DNA from: Dehalococcoidia bacterium | GTDB taxonomy: Bacteria; Chloroflexota; Dehalococcoidia; SM23-28-2; HRBIN24 | Assembly (NCBI GenBank): GCA_025062275.1 | Contig: JANXAP010000031.1 | Location: 1 to 60,759 of the forward strand | Reading direction: 5' to 3' | DNA: 60,759 nt | Shown here: positions 1-8,354 of the stretch, in pieces | Layout: the number at the start of each line of letters is the position of its first letter | How positions within the stretch are numbered: position 1 is the stretch's first letter | Notes under the pieces: model-generated | The model's input: the letters and a program-made list of their open reading frames with translations, nothing else | The model's database searches: none | Told to the model about the DNA's origin: nothing | Made by a program: the position numbers and the translations under genes

Positions 1-43
1 GCGGATTAAGAGTCCGCCGCTCTGCCAGTTGAGCTAGCGGCCC
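1..43 (-). tRNA. tRNA-Lys (CTT), 3' part outside the window
   Basis: The minus strand from 43 downward reads as the 5' half of a tRNA: acceptor strand GGGCCGC, a D-arm containing AGCTCAACTGGCAGAGC, and an anticodon stem GCGGA/TCCGC around the loop CTCTTAA. The anticodon is CTT, which decodes lysine AAG. The variable loop, T-arm and 3' acceptor strand lie beyond the left edge, so the gene is cut by the window and is not a pseudogene. A TTGACA-like promoter lies upstream at 51-80. Confidence 0.9.
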
Positions 44-50
44 AGATACC

Positions 51-80
51 ATTTAGCCCCCTTCGGGCAGCCATTGTCAA
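51..80 (-). promoter_or_regulatory. Probable promoter of tRNA-Lys
   Basis: On the minus strand a perfect TTGACA (80-75) is followed after 18 bp by CTAAAT (56-51), 7-8 bases before the tRNA 5' end at 43. The -35 is strong, the -10 is imperfect, and the distance to the tRNA is right for a stable-RNA promoter. Confidence 0.5.
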
Positions 81-259
81 GCGGGCGGGCCCTCTCCCCC
101 GCCGGGCCAGGGATGACGTTGGCCACCGGGACGTCGCCGAACCGAGGGCCAACGCCATTCCTCCCCCCATTCCCCACCCCTAAGCCTGGCAGGCGAGCCC
201 TGGCCAGGAGGGCCATCCATCCTTTACCATGTGGCCGCCACCACCCGAAGGCTGACGCC

Positions 260-1303
260 ATGAGCGATCGAACGCCGGAGCGAGCGGACGAAAGGGAGGA
301 GCTCGCGCAGCGGCTGGAAAGGTTCCTGGGCCGCTGGTTCCGGGGCGTCCAGGTGCGGGACCTGCGTCGCCTGGCCGGCGGCGCTCACCGCCAGACCTGG
401 GCCTTCGACGCCCTGGTGACCGACGGCCAGGGCCAGCGCCTGCTGAGGCTGGTCTATCGTAGCGCCCCACCCCCCGGTCTGGGAGTGGGCATGCCCGTCG
501 ACCGCGAGTACCGCCTGCTGCGGGCTGCCTACCTTTCGGGCGTCCCCGTGCCCAGAGTCTACCCCCTCACCGACGACCCGTTCGAGCCTGTCGATATGCT
601 GGTGATGGAGCGGGTGGAAGGGGAGAGCATCGCTCGCCGCATCCTGCGGGAGCCAGAATTCCAAGAGGCGCGACGAGTCCTGCCCCGGCAGATGGGGCAG
701 GCCCTCGCCCGCATCCACCGAATCGACTTCGTCGGCCACGGCCTGGGAGATCTGCCCTCGCCGCCCGAGGGCATCAGCCCCGCGCAGGCAGCATTGAGGT
801 CCATCAGGTCCCTCTACGATTCGATAGCCCTCACCCCTTCGCCCACCTTCGAGCTGGCCTTTCGCTGGCTGGAGCAGCACCTGCCATCTTCCAGCCCCCT
901 CGCCCTGATCCACGGCGACTACCGTCTCGGCAACTTCATAGTGGGGCCCGAAGGGCTGAGGGCAGTCCTGGACTGGGAGGGGGCCCATCTGGGCGACCCC
1001 ATGGAGGACCTGGGCTGGTGCTGCGTGCGCTCCTGGCGCTTCGGCCAGGACCACCTGCCGGTAGCCGGGCTGGGACAGCGCGAGGAGCTGAAGGAGGCCT
1101 ACGAGGAGGCGGGAGGGCCCGAGCTGGAGTGGAAGGCGTGGCGCTGGTGGGAGGCTTACGGCAATCTCCGCTGGGGGGTCATATGTATCATGCAGGCCCG
1201 GCGCTGCCTGGACGGACACGAGCAGAGCGTCGAGCTGGCCGTCATCGGGCGCCGCGTGGCCGAAACGGAGTGGGAGCTGTTGAAGCTCATGGAGGGCCAC
1301 TGA
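260..1303 (+). CDS. Phosphotransferase family protein (APH / choline-kinase fold)
   Basis: A 347-aa protein of the aminoglycoside phosphotransferase (APH, PF01636) superfamily. The catalytic loop HGDYRLGNF (HGDxxxxN) and the metal-binding DWEGAHLGDP block are intact, so it should be an active ATP-dependent small-molecule kinase. The substrate cannot be read from the sequence: this clade includes antibiotic kinases, but also many chromosomal enzymes and the kinase part of ACAD10-like proteins, so a resistance label is not justified. I chose the ATG at 260, which has a weak GAAGG upstream. The frame is open further upstream, but that part is Pro/Arg-rich and looks non-coding. The gene stands alone on the plus strand and ends 15 bp from the convergent purS. 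Confidence 0.8.
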   Translation: MSDRTPERADEREELAQRLERFLGRWFRGVQVRDLRRLAGGAHRQTWAFDALVTDGQGQRLLRLVYRSAPPPGLGVGMPVDREYRLLRAAYLSGVPVPRVYPLTDDPFEPVDMLVMERVEGESIARRILREPEFQEARRVLPRQMGQALARIHRIDFVGHGLGDLPSPPEGISPAQAALRSIRSLYDSIALTPSPTFELAFRWLEQHLPSSSPLALIHGDYRLGNFIVGPEGLRAVLDWEGAHLGDPMEDLGWCCVRSWRFGQDHLPVAGLGQREELKEAYEEAGGPELEWKAWRWWEAYGNLRWGVICIMQARRCLDGHEQSVELAVIGRRVAETEWELLKLMEGH

Positions 1304-1318
1304 GGGCCAGTGCCTGCC

Positions 1319-1579
1319 TCAGCCCTCCCCTACCTTTTCGAGCGAGAAGCGGTAGTCCTCGATGACGGTGTTGGCCAGCAGCAGGCGGCACATCTCGTCC
1401 ACGCGCCTCGCCGCCTCCTGCTCGCTGCCGGCCCGCAGTTGCAGCTCCAGGTACTTGCCAGCCCGGACCGATTCCACCTCGCTGAAGCCCAGATCGTGCA
1501 GGGCCCCGCGAATGGTGAGGCCCTGGGGGTCGTTAACCACCGGCTTGAGGGTGACATATACGCGGGCCAGATAGGGCAT
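1319..1579 (-). CDS. purS: Phosphoribosylformylglycinamidine synthase subunit PurS
   Basis: This 86-aa protein matches the small PurS subunit of the three-part FGAM synthase (PurS-PurQ-PurL), which makes FGAM from FGAR and glutamine in purine synthesis. The N-terminal strand and the segment GLTIRGALHDLGFSEVESV followed by GKYLEL are typical of the family. Its ATG overlaps the purC stop codon (TGATG), so the two are translationally coupled. PurS is the last gene of the operon. purQ and purL, with which it must form a complex, are not in the window. There is no obvious terminator in the 15 bp before the convergent kinase gene. Confidence 0.93.
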   Translation of the reverse strand: MPYLARVYVTLKPVVNDPQGLTIRGALHDLGFSEVESVRAGKYLELQLRAGSEQEAARRVDEMCRLLLANTVIEDYRFSLEKVGEG

Positions 1580-2481
1580 CAGGCCACCCCTGGTCGCAAC
1601 AGCTCCCGGCCGGTCAGGAGACGAAAGGCCTCGCGGTACTTCTCGGCCGTCCGCTCCACGATGTCGGGCGGCAACTCCGGCGCCGGCGGCTGACGGTTCC
1701 AGCCCAGGGAGGTCAGGTAGTCGCGCACGAACTGCTTGTCGAAGCTGGGCTGGGAGCGGCCGGGACGGTACTGGTCGGCAGGCCAGAAGCGACTGGAGTC
1801 GGGCGTCAGCACCTCGTCGATGAGGATGATCTCGTCATCCAGCCAGCCGAACTCGAACTTGGTATCGGCGATGATGATGCCCCGCTCGCGCGCATAGTCG
1901 CGGGCGTAGCGGTAAAGGGCCAGGCTGCGCAGGCGCATGGCCGTGGCCGCCCGCTCGCCCACCATCTCCACCATCTGCTCCCAGGTTATGGGCTGGTCGT
2001 GGCCCTCTTCGGCCTTGGTGGTGGGAGTGAAGAGGGGCTCCGGCAGCTCCTGACTCTCCTGCAGGCCAGGCGGCATCTTCTCGCCGTTGACCGTCCCCTG
2101 GCGCCGGTACTCCTCCCAGGCGGAGCCGGCCAGGTAACCCCGTACGATGCACTCGACGTCGATGCGCTGGGCCTTGCGCACCAGCATGGCCCGGCCCACC
2201 AGGTCGGGTGGCACCTGCAGTCCATCGACCTCGGTGCTGTCCACCACGCGCACGAAGTGATTGGGGACAACGTCGGCCGTGCGCTCGAACCAGAAGGCCG
2301 ATAGCTGGGTGAGCACCAGCCCCTTGTCGGGGATGCCGGTGGGCAGGACAACATCGAAGGCCGATATGCGGTCGGTGGAGACCATGAGGAGGCGGTCGCC
2401 CAGGTCATAGGTGTCACGGACCTTGCCCCGGCGATAGAGGGGCAGCGAGAGCTGAGTCTCCATCAGCACCGGCGCCGTCAT
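1579..2481 (-). CDS. purC: SAICAR synthase PurC
   Basis: A 300-aa phosphoribosylaminoimidazole-succinocarboxamide synthase. It joins CAIR and aspartate with ATP to form SAICAR in de novo purine synthesis. The start region RRGKVRDTYDLGDRLLMVSTD and the SAICAR signature around CIVRGYLAGSAW and the later DTKFEFGW block are conserved. The ATG at 2481 was chosen because the family motif begins 17 residues later. The same frame stays open far upstream through purB in GC-rich antisense-like sequence, which is not coding. It lies 23 bp after purB and overlaps purS. Confidence 0.96.
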   Translation of the reverse strand: MTAPVLMETQLSLPLYRRGKVRDTYDLGDRLLMVSTDRISAFDVVLPTGIPDKGLVLTQLSAFWFERTADVVPNHFVRVVDSTEVDGLQVPPDLVGRAMLVRKAQRIDVECIVRGYLAGSAWEEYRRQGTVNGEKMPPGLQESQELPEPLFTPTTKAEEGHDQPITWEQMVEMVGERAATAMRLRSLALYRYARDYARERGIIIADTKFEFGWLDDEIILIDEVLTPDSSRFWPADQYRPGRSQPSFDKQFVRDYLTSLGWNRQPPAPELPPDIVERTAEKYREAFRLLTGRELLRPGVA

Positions 2482-2504
2482 GCCTTTACCCTCCTGACCA
2501 TGTC

Positions 2505-3800
2505 TCACGTTAGGCCCAGACGCTGGAAGGTGGCGTCCACGTGACGCAGGAACCAGCGATAGTCGAAGAGGGCGGCCAGCTCGTCTCGGGAAAGGTGGGC
2601 CATCACCTTCCCGTCCTCGGCTAGCAGCTCCTGGAAGGGGCGCTCCTCCTCCCAGGCACGCATGGCGTTGCGCTGCACCAGCTCGTAGGCCTGGGCGCGG
2701 GGCAGCCCCTTCTCCATCAATGCTATCAGCACCCGCTGCGAGAACATGAGACCCCGCGACAGCTCCAGGTTGCGGAGCATCCGCTCGGGGTAGACCCGCA
2801 GCCCCCGCACCACGTAGGTGAACAGGTCCAGCATGTAGTCCAGTAGGATGCACGCGTCGGGCAGCACCACCCGTTCCACCGACGAGTGGGAGATGTCCCG
2901 CTCGTGCCACAGGGCAACGTTCTCCAAGGCAGCGGTGACGTAGCCGCGGAAGAGCCGCGCCAGCCCGCAGATGCGCTCGCACTTCTCGGGGTTGCGCTTG
3001 TGGGGCATGGCGCTGGAGCCGGTCTGGCCGGGCAGGAAAGGCTCCTCGGCCTCCAGCACCTCCGTCCGCTGCAGGTGGCGTATCTCGGTGGCGAACTTTT
3101 CCAGGCTGGCCGCCACTCCGGCCAGCACAGCCACAAAGTGGGCATGGCGGTCGCGGGCCACCACCTGGTCCACCACCGGCGCCACCGCCAGGCCCAGCCT
3201 CCGACAGGCTATCTCCTCCACCTCGGGCGGCACGCTGGCGTGAGTGCCCACCGGGCCGGCCATCTTGCCCACAGCCACCTCCTGCCGGGCACTCTGGAGC
3301 CTCTGCCGGTGGCGGGACAGCTCGTCCCACCAGAGGGCCAGCTTCAGGCCGAAGGAGGTGGGCTCGGCGTGGACGCCGTGGGTGCGCCCTGCCATGATGG
3401 TCTCCCTGTGCTGGAGGGCCTTCTCGCGCACGGCGTCCAGCAGGGAGGCCAGGTCCTCGTCCAGGAGCTGGGACGCCTCCGAGAGCAGCAGGCCCAGGGC
3501 CGTGTCCTCCACGTCGTAGGAGGTGAGGCCCAGGTGCAGGTAGCTGGCCGCCTCGGGCGATATGGTATCGGCTACGGCACGCAAGAAGGCGTTCAGGTCG
3601 TGGTGCATCTGCGCCTCGTAGCGGCGCCAGCGCTCCACGTCCACGGAGGCGCGGCGCAGCTCCTCCACCGCCGACCAGGGGATGCGGCCCACCTCGGCCC
3701 AGGCCTCGGCTACGGCCACCTCCACCTGCAGCCACTTTTGCAACTTGTTCTCCTGGGACCAGATCCGGCCCATTTGGGGCCGGGTGTAGCGCTCGATCAT
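2505..3800 (-). CDS. purB: Adenylosuccinate lyase PurB
   Basis: A 431-aa member of the fumarase/aspartase superfamily. It releases fumarate from SAICAR and from adenylosuccinate, so it acts twice in purine synthesis. The superfamily signature SSAMPHKRNPEKCE, which carries the mobile catalytic loop, is intact, as are TSYDVEDTALGL and GRTHGVHAEPTSFG with its catalytic His. Length and start (MIERYTRP) are normal for the short bacterial form. It precedes purC, the enzyme that makes one of its substrates. Confidence 0.96.
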   Translation of the reverse strand: MIERYTRPQMGRIWSQENKLQKWLQVEVAVAEAWAEVGRIPWSAVEELRRASVDVERWRRYEAQMHHDLNAFLRAVADTISPEAASYLHLGLTSYDVEDTALGLLLSEASQLLDEDLASLLDAVREKALQHRETIMAGRTHGVHAEPTSFGLKLALWWDELSRHRQRLQSARQEVAVGKMAGPVGTHASVPPEVEEIACRRLGLAVAPVVDQVVARDRHAHFVAVLAGVAASLEKFATEIRHLQRTEVLEAEEPFLPGQTGSSAMPHKRNPEKCERICGLARLFRGYVTAALENVALWHERDISHSSVERVVLPDACILLDYMLDLFTYVVRGLRVYPERMLRNLELSRGLMFSQRVLIALMEKGLPRAQAYELVQRNAMRAWEEERPFQELLAEDGKVMAHLSRDELAALFDYRWFLRHVDATFQRLGLT

Positions 3801-3823
3801 GCGGCCGGTCGTCCCTCCGTCGC

Positions 3824-4516
3824 TTACAGGTTCTCGCGGAAAAGGGCCAGCACCCGCTGCCAGGCGTCCTGGGCCGCCTGGGCGTTATAGACCTCCTTGC
3901 GGGTGTCGTTGAAAAAGGCGTGCTGCGTGCCCGGGTAGACGTGTATCTCGTAACGCTTGCCGTAACGCTCCAGGGCCTCCCTGAGCTCCTGAGAGCGCCT
4001 TGGCGGGTCCACCCAGGGGTCGTGCTCAGCGTAGATGGCCAGCACCGGCCCCTGGATGTTCTGCACCTTATCGATGGGCTGGGGGTTGACTCCGTAGAAG
4101 GGGGCCACGGCCTTGATGTGAGGGCTGGCACAGGCCAGCTCCAGGGCCAGGCCGCCACCCATGCAGAAGCCGATGGCACCGATGCCGCGTCCACGGGTGA
4201 AGGGCTGGGAGGCCAGCCAGTCGGCGGCACGGGCCAGCTCCCTGGCCGCCCGAGCCATGTCCAGGGACATCATCAGCTTCTGGGCCTCGTTGGGCTCGCT
4301 GGTAACCTTTCCCCGGTAGAGGTCGGGGGCCAGCGCCGCATATCCCTCGGCTGCGAAGCGGCGGCACACGTCCTTGATATGCTCGTCGATGCCCCACCAC
4401 TCCTGGACGACAATGACGCCCGGGAAGGGGCCGTCCCCCTGGGGACGGGCGAGATAACCAGGCATCTCCTCGCCGTTGACAGGGAAGCGGACGGTCTCGG
4501 TGACGACTTGGGCCAT
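3824..4516 (-). CDS. Dienelactone hydrolase family protein
   Basis: A 230-aa alpha/beta hydrolase of the dienelactone hydrolase family (PF01738). The nucleophile elbow GFCMGGG carries the Cys typical of this family. The Asp in YAEHDPWV and the His in GTQHAFFND complete a Cys-Asp-His triad, and the N-terminal QEWWGIDEHIKDV is also characteristic. No signal peptide is seen, so it is probably cytoplasmic. A good GGAGGGT lies before the ATG. It sits between hisB and purB although it has no known role in either pathway; it may be housekeeping or catabolic, and the natural substrate is unknown. Confidence 0.88.
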   Translation of the reverse strand: MAQVVTETVRFPVNGEEMPGYLARPQGDGPFPGVIVVQEWWGIDEHIKDVCRRFAAEGYAALAPDLYRGKVTSEPNEAQKLMMSLDMARAARELARAADWLASQPFTRGRGIGAIGFCMGGGLALELACASPHIKAVAPFYGVNPQPIDKVQNIQGPVLAIYAEHDPWVDPPRRSQELREALERYGKRYEIHVYPGTQHAFFNDTRKEVYNAQAAQDAWQRVLALFRENL

Positions 4517-4561
4517 GGCTCTACCCTCCTCCGAATAGAGATCCTACAGGCTGCCGCACCC

Positions 4562-5152
4562 CTACAGCACCCCTTTTGTGCTGGGCACCTCGCCCCCCAG
4601 TCTGGGCTCGGGACGGGTGGCCTGGCGCAGGGCCAGAGCGAGGGCCTTGAAGGCCGCCTCGGCCCGGTGGTGGTCGTTCTCGCCGGAAAGCAGTCGCACA
4701 TGCAGGGCGAGCCGCCCGGCCTGGGCCATCGCGCCCAGGAAGTGGGGCACCATCTCGGTAGGAAGAGTCCCCAGGTAGTCCCTACGGAAAGGCAGCTCGA
4801 CAGTGGCATACGGACGCCCGCCGAGGTCCACCGCCGCCAGGGCCAGCGCCTCGTCCATGGGCACGAGGGCATGCCCGAAACGGACGATCCCCCGACGCTC
4901 TCCCAGGGCCTCGTTCAGGGCCTGCCCCAGGGCCAGCCCCACGTCCTCCACCAGGTGGTGGGCCTCCCGGTCCAGGTCGCCCGCGGCCTCGATACTTATG
5001 TCGAACAGGCCGTGCCGGGCCAGCTGCTCCAGCAGGTGGTCCAGCATGCCGATGCCGGTGGCGATGCTGCTCAGCCCGCGGCCGTCCAGGTCCAGGGCCA
5101 CCTCCACCCGGGTCTCGGCTGTCTCGCGCAGCACTCGCGCCTGCCTGTTCAT
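4562..5152 (-). CDS. hisB: Imidazoleglycerol-phosphate dehydratase HisB
   Basis: A 196-aa monofunctional dehydratase that converts imidazole-glycerol phosphate to imidazole-acetol phosphate in histidine synthesis. The two internally repeated His-rich metal sites are visible: GIGMLDHLLEQLARHG with DREAHHLVEDVG, and later VPHFLGA with GENDHHRAEAAFKA. There is no fused phosphatase domain as in the enteric enzyme. The ATG overlaps the hisC stop (ATGA), so it is coupled to hisC. The frame stays open upstream inside hisC, but the conserved N-terminus fixes this start. Confidence 0.95.
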   Translation of the reverse strand: MNRQARVLRETAETRVEVALDLDGRGLSSIATGIGMLDHLLEQLARHGLFDISIEAAGDLDREAHHLVEDVGLALGQALNEALGERRGIVRFGHALVPMDEALALAAVDLGGRPYATVELPFRRDYLGTLPTEMVPHFLGAMAQAGRLALHVRLLSGENDHHRAEAAFKALALALRQATRPEPRLGGEVPSTKGVL

Positions 5153-6273
5153 GTCCCCTCCCTGTCCAGGGAGGCCAGCGCCTCCAGCAGCCTGTCGGTG
5201 TCCTGAGGTCGTCCCACGCTGATGCGGATGCAGTCCCGCAGGAGGGGGTGGCTGTAGCGACGGACCAGCACCCCCTGTCGGCGCAGCCCGGCCCACACCT
5301 CTTTGGCGTCCCTGCCCAGGACCTGACAGAGAACGAAGTTGGCCTGCGAAGGGAAGGGCCTCAGCCAGCCGATGCTCCCGAGGGAGGCCAGCATGCGTTC
5401 CCGCTCGGCCACGATGGCCCGCACCCGCTCCAGCAGCAATGGCACGTCCTCCAGCGAGGCCAGGGCAGCGGCCTGAGCGGCCACGTTCAGGTTGTAGGGC
5501 ATCTTCACCTTCATGACCAGCTGGGCGAGGGGCCGCGGCAGGATGCCATATCCGACCCGGAGTCCTGCCAGGCCAGCCCACTTGCTGAAGGTGCGCAGGA
5601 CGGCCAGGTTGGGACGTTCGGGCACCAGCGGGTAGAAGCTGGCCTCGGCCGCCGGCCAGTCGGCAGCAGCGAACTCCACGTAGGCCTCGTCCACCACCAC
5701 CAGGGCGCCCGTTGCCAGCAGCGTCTCCAGCTCTTCACGCGAAAGCACGTCACCGGTGGGGTTGTTGGGAGAGGCCAGGAAGCAGACCTTACCGCCAGCG
5801 CGCAGGGCGGAGGCCATCCCCTCCACGTCCAGGCGGAAGCCGTCGCGGCGGGGCACCTCCACCACCTCTCCCCCGTACAGGCGGGCGATGAAGTCATACA
5901 TGCCGAAGGTGGGAGGCGACAGCACCACCCGGTCGCCGGGGCCGACGAAGAGCCGCGCCAGCACGTCCAGCAGGTCGTCGGAGCCGGCGCCGCAGACGAT
6001 GTGGGCCTCGTCGACACCCAGGCGATGGGCCAGGGCCCGGCGCAGCTCCCGTTGCCATGGGTCGGGATACAGATGGGCCGAGGCGAGGCGGGCCAGGGCC
6101 TCCCGCGCCCGCGGCGAGGGGCCGTAAGGGTTCTCGTTGCCGTCCAGCTTGACGATGCGCTCCGGCGGCAACCCTAGCTCCCGCGCCACCTCCTCCGGCG
6201 GGTCTATGGGCTCGTACCCCTCCATCGCGCGCAGGTGGGGGCGGGCCAAGGGCGGCAGACAGGGATCGCTCAT
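5149..6273 (-). CDS. hisC: Histidinol-phosphate aminotransferase HisC
   Basis: A 374-aa fold-type I PLP aminotransferase that converts imidazole-acetol phosphate to histidinol phosphate. Visible features are KLDGNENPYGPSP near the N-terminus, the cofactor Asn in SPNNPTGD, the Asp/Tyr in VVDEAYVEF, the Schiff-base lysine in TFSKWAGLAGLRVGYG, and the phosphate-binding Arg. The ATG (MSDPCLPP) overlaps the hisD stop by 4 bp, and the hisC stop overlaps the hisB start, so hisD-hisC-hisB form a tightly coupled block. Confidence 0.95.
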   Translation of the reverse strand: MSDPCLPPLARPHLRAMEGYEPIDPPEEVARELGLPPERIVKLDGNENPYGPSPRAREALARLASAHLYPDPWQRELRRALAHRLGVDEAHIVCGAGSDDLLDVLARLFVGPGDRVVLSPPTFGMYDFIARLYGGEVVEVPRRDGFRLDVEGMASALRAGGKVCFLASPNNPTGDVLSREELETLLATGALVVVDEAYVEFAAADWPAAEASFYPLVPERPNLAVLRTFSKWAGLAGLRVGYGILPRPLAQLVMKVKMPYNLNVAAQAAALASLEDVPLLLERVRAIVAERERMLASLGSIGWLRPFPSQANFVLCQVLGRDAKEVWAGLRRQGVLVRRYSHPLLRDCIRISVGRPQDTDRLLEALASLDREGT

Positions 6274-7595
6274 GGCCGTCGGTAGCGGGCCTCGATGGCC
6301 AGGGCATGGCCCGTCAGGCCCTCGGCCCGGGCCACCCGAGCGGCTGCAGGCCCCAGCCGAGCCGCCTCTTCGGCTGAAAGCCCCACGTAGGCCGTGACCT
6401 TCAGGAAGTCCCACACGCCCAGGGGCGACGAGAAGCGGGCGCTGCCCCCGGTGGGCAGGACGTGGCTGGGGCCGGCCGCATAGTCGCCCAGCGACTCGGC
6501 CGACATGGGCCCCAGGAAGACGCAGCCGGCATTGCGCACCCGCCCCAGCCAGGCGGAGGCATCGGGCAGGTGGAGGCACAGGTGCTCGGGCGCCAGCTCG
6601 TTGGCCAGCTCCAGCGCCTCCTCCAGGCTATCGACGACAGCTATCATGCCCCGTCCCGTCAGGGAGGCACGCGCTACCTCCCGCCTCGCCAGCGAGTCCA
6701 GCCTCGCCTCCACCTCCTGCAGAACGGCGCTGGCCAGGGCCTCGTCGGTGGCGATGAGTATGCAGGTAGCCAGCTCGTCGTGCTCGGCCCCCGCCATCAG
6801 GTCGGCTGCCACCAGGGACGGGTCGGCCGTAGCATCGGCGACGATGACCGTTTCCGAGGGGCCGAAGAGGCCATCGATGCCCACCTGGCCGAAGAGCCGC
6901 TTCTTGGCCGTCGCCACAAAGACGTTGCCGGGGCCACATATCTTATCGGCCCTCGGTATCGACTCGGTGCCGTAGGCCAGGGCGGCGATAGCCTGCACAC
7001 CCCCGGCACGGTAGATGCGCTGCACGCCAGCGATATGGGCCGCCACCAGCTTGACGGGCGCCACCGAGCCGTCCGGGCGGGCAGGGGTACACATGACCAG
7101 CTCTTCCACCCCCGCCACCCGCGCCGGCACTGCAATCATGAGCACGGTGGAGGGATACACGACGGCGGTTCCGGGGGCATAGATGCCCACCCGCTGCAGG
7201 GGCCTCACCAACTGCCCGCAACCGTCGGCCTGGAAGGGGCGCTGGGCATGTTCCAGCTGCCGACGGTGGTAGGCCTCCACCCGCTCGCTCACCTGGCGCA
7301 GGGCCTCCACCAGCTGCGGCTCGACCTGGGCGTAGGCTGCCTCCACCTCTTGAGGCGCGACCAGCAGCGGTACTTCCTCGGGCACGCCGTCCAGCAGGGC
7401 GTTGTAGCGGGCCACCGCCGCATCGCCCTCCCGTCGCACCTCGTCCAGCACCCGCTCCACCACCTGTTCCACCGTCAGCTCCTGCCCGAAGGTCTCGACG
7501 ATGCGGCGGCGGACAGCGGGAGGGAGGTCTTCCTCCACAGGGGGGCAGGCCCGCAGCCACTCCAGGGCTGCCCTGAGCCCGCGCACTACGCGCAA
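6270..7595 (-). CDS. hisD: Histidinol dehydrogenase HisD
   Basis: A 441-aa enzyme for the last two oxidation steps of histidine synthesis (L-histidinol to L-histidine, NAD- and zinc-dependent). The conserved CGPGNVFVATAKK, GAEHDELAT, ELAPEHL and GPSHVLPTGG blocks supply the zinc ligands and catalytic His residues. I chose a TTG at 7595 because AGGAGG lies just upstream. It overlaps the end of the preceding gene by 10 bp; a GTG at 7586 is the alternative. The frame is open for about 120 further codons upstream without the family pattern. Confidence 0.93.
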   Translation of the reverse strand: MRVVRGLRAALEWLRACPPVEEDLPPAVRRRIVETFGQELTVEQVVERVLDEVRREGDAAVARYNALLDGVPEEVPLLVAPQEVEAAYAQVEPQLVEALRQVSERVEAYHRRQLEHAQRPFQADGCGQLVRPLQRVGIYAPGTAVVYPSTVLMIAVPARVAGVEELVMCTPARPDGSVAPVKLVAAHIAGVQRIYRAGGVQAIAALAYGTESIPRADKICGPGNVFVATAKKRLFGQVGIDGLFGPSETVIVADATADPSLVAADLMAGAEHDELATCILIATDEALASAVLQEVEARLDSLARREVARASLTGRGMIAVVDSLEEALELANELAPEHLCLHLPDASAWLGRVRNAGCVFLGPMSAESLGDYAAGPSHVLPTGGSARFSSPLGVWDFLKVTAYVGLSAEEAARLGPAAARVARAEGLTGHALAIEARYRRP

Positions 7596-8341
7596 AGGTA
7601 CCTCCTCACGGCCTCCAGGCCCCTGGCCACCGAGTCGTCCAGGAAGGCCTGGACACGCTCCCACGACAGGTAGCGGACGGCCTCTTCGGCTACATCGGGC
7701 AGCAGACGCAGGAAGTCCTCCAGCGCCTCGGCCGTCTCGATGCCCGCGTCCTTCAGGTAGCGGCTGGCTATGCGACCGAAGCGGTCCCAGCTGGGCGGCT
7801 GCTCCAGCAGCTCTCGCACCAGCTGGCGCCAGCGCCGCAGCGTCTCGTCGTCGATGAATCCCACCTGGAGGGCCACCTCGTCCTGCGCCAGCTCGCCCAC
7901 GATATGCCGCACCAGTTCGGCGTCGCTGCGGCCGCGCAGGTCCAGAGACCACTGCAGCGCCCGGTCCATGATGTTGGCCCAGGGCCGGCCGCCCAGGGGG
8001 GACCGCTCACCGAAAAAGGGGCGGTACACCTGGGTGATCCATGTCTCGTCCATCACCAGGTGTGTAATGTATCCGGCCACGAAGGAGGCCGTCCTGGGCT
8101 CGAGGCGGGACGCCTCGGCGAGGTGCGGATGGGTGCGGAACAGCCCCTCTACCCCGCTCTGCTCGTCGAAGTTGTCCAGGTCGAAGAAGTGGGTCTGGCG
8201 CCTGTCCCAGCGGGTGATGACGCGGATATCGGGGGCGGTGGCGCCCAGGTAGAGGGCGCCCCGCTCCCTGTCCAGCAGACTGCTTCCGAGGCGGTCGGCG
8301 ATGTCCTTGGCCACGACCGTGTGCAGGCCCAGGGGCGGCAT
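7586..8341 (-). CDS. Zinc-dependent phospholipase C-like protein in the his operon
   Basis: A 251-aa protein resembling the zinc-dependent phospholipase C / S1-P1 nuclease-like family (PF00882). The start MPPLGLHTVVAKDIAD, the segment YLGATAPDIR, the THFFD block and AGYITHLVMDETW provide the expected His/Asp metal ligands. Most of the chain is predicted helical. No signal peptide is evident, unlike secreted phospholipases, so a cytosolic or membrane-associated hydrolase is more likely. The ATG at 8341 is preferred (GGGTGA six bases upstream); a GTG at 8350 is possible. It lies between hisG and hisD, overlaps the hisD start and follows hisG by 13 bp, so it is co-transcribed with histidine genes without an obvious pathway role. 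Confidence 0.75.
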   Translation of the reverse strand: MPPLGLHTVVAKDIADRLGSSLLDRERGALYLGATAPDIRVITRWDRRQTHFFDLDNFDEQSGVEGLFRTHPHLAEASRLEPRTASFVAGYITHLVMDETWITQVYRPFFGERSPLGGRPWANIMDRALQWSLDLRGRSDAELVRHIVGELAQDEVALQVGFIDDETLRRWRQLVRELLEQPPSWDRFGRIASRYLKDAGIETAEALEDFLRLLPDVAEEAVRYLSWERVQAFLDDSVARGLEAVRRYLCA

Positions 8342-8354
8342 TGGTGTCACCCGA

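Noticed and set aside
260-1303. Antibiotic-resistance kinase
   Set aside because: Only the general APH fold is supported; no mobile context and no substrate-specific motif is visible.
2505-4230. Upstream extension of the purC frame across purB
   Set aside because: The extension is Arg/Gly/Pro-rich and lies in another frame of a clear purB gene. The PurC family start is at 2481.
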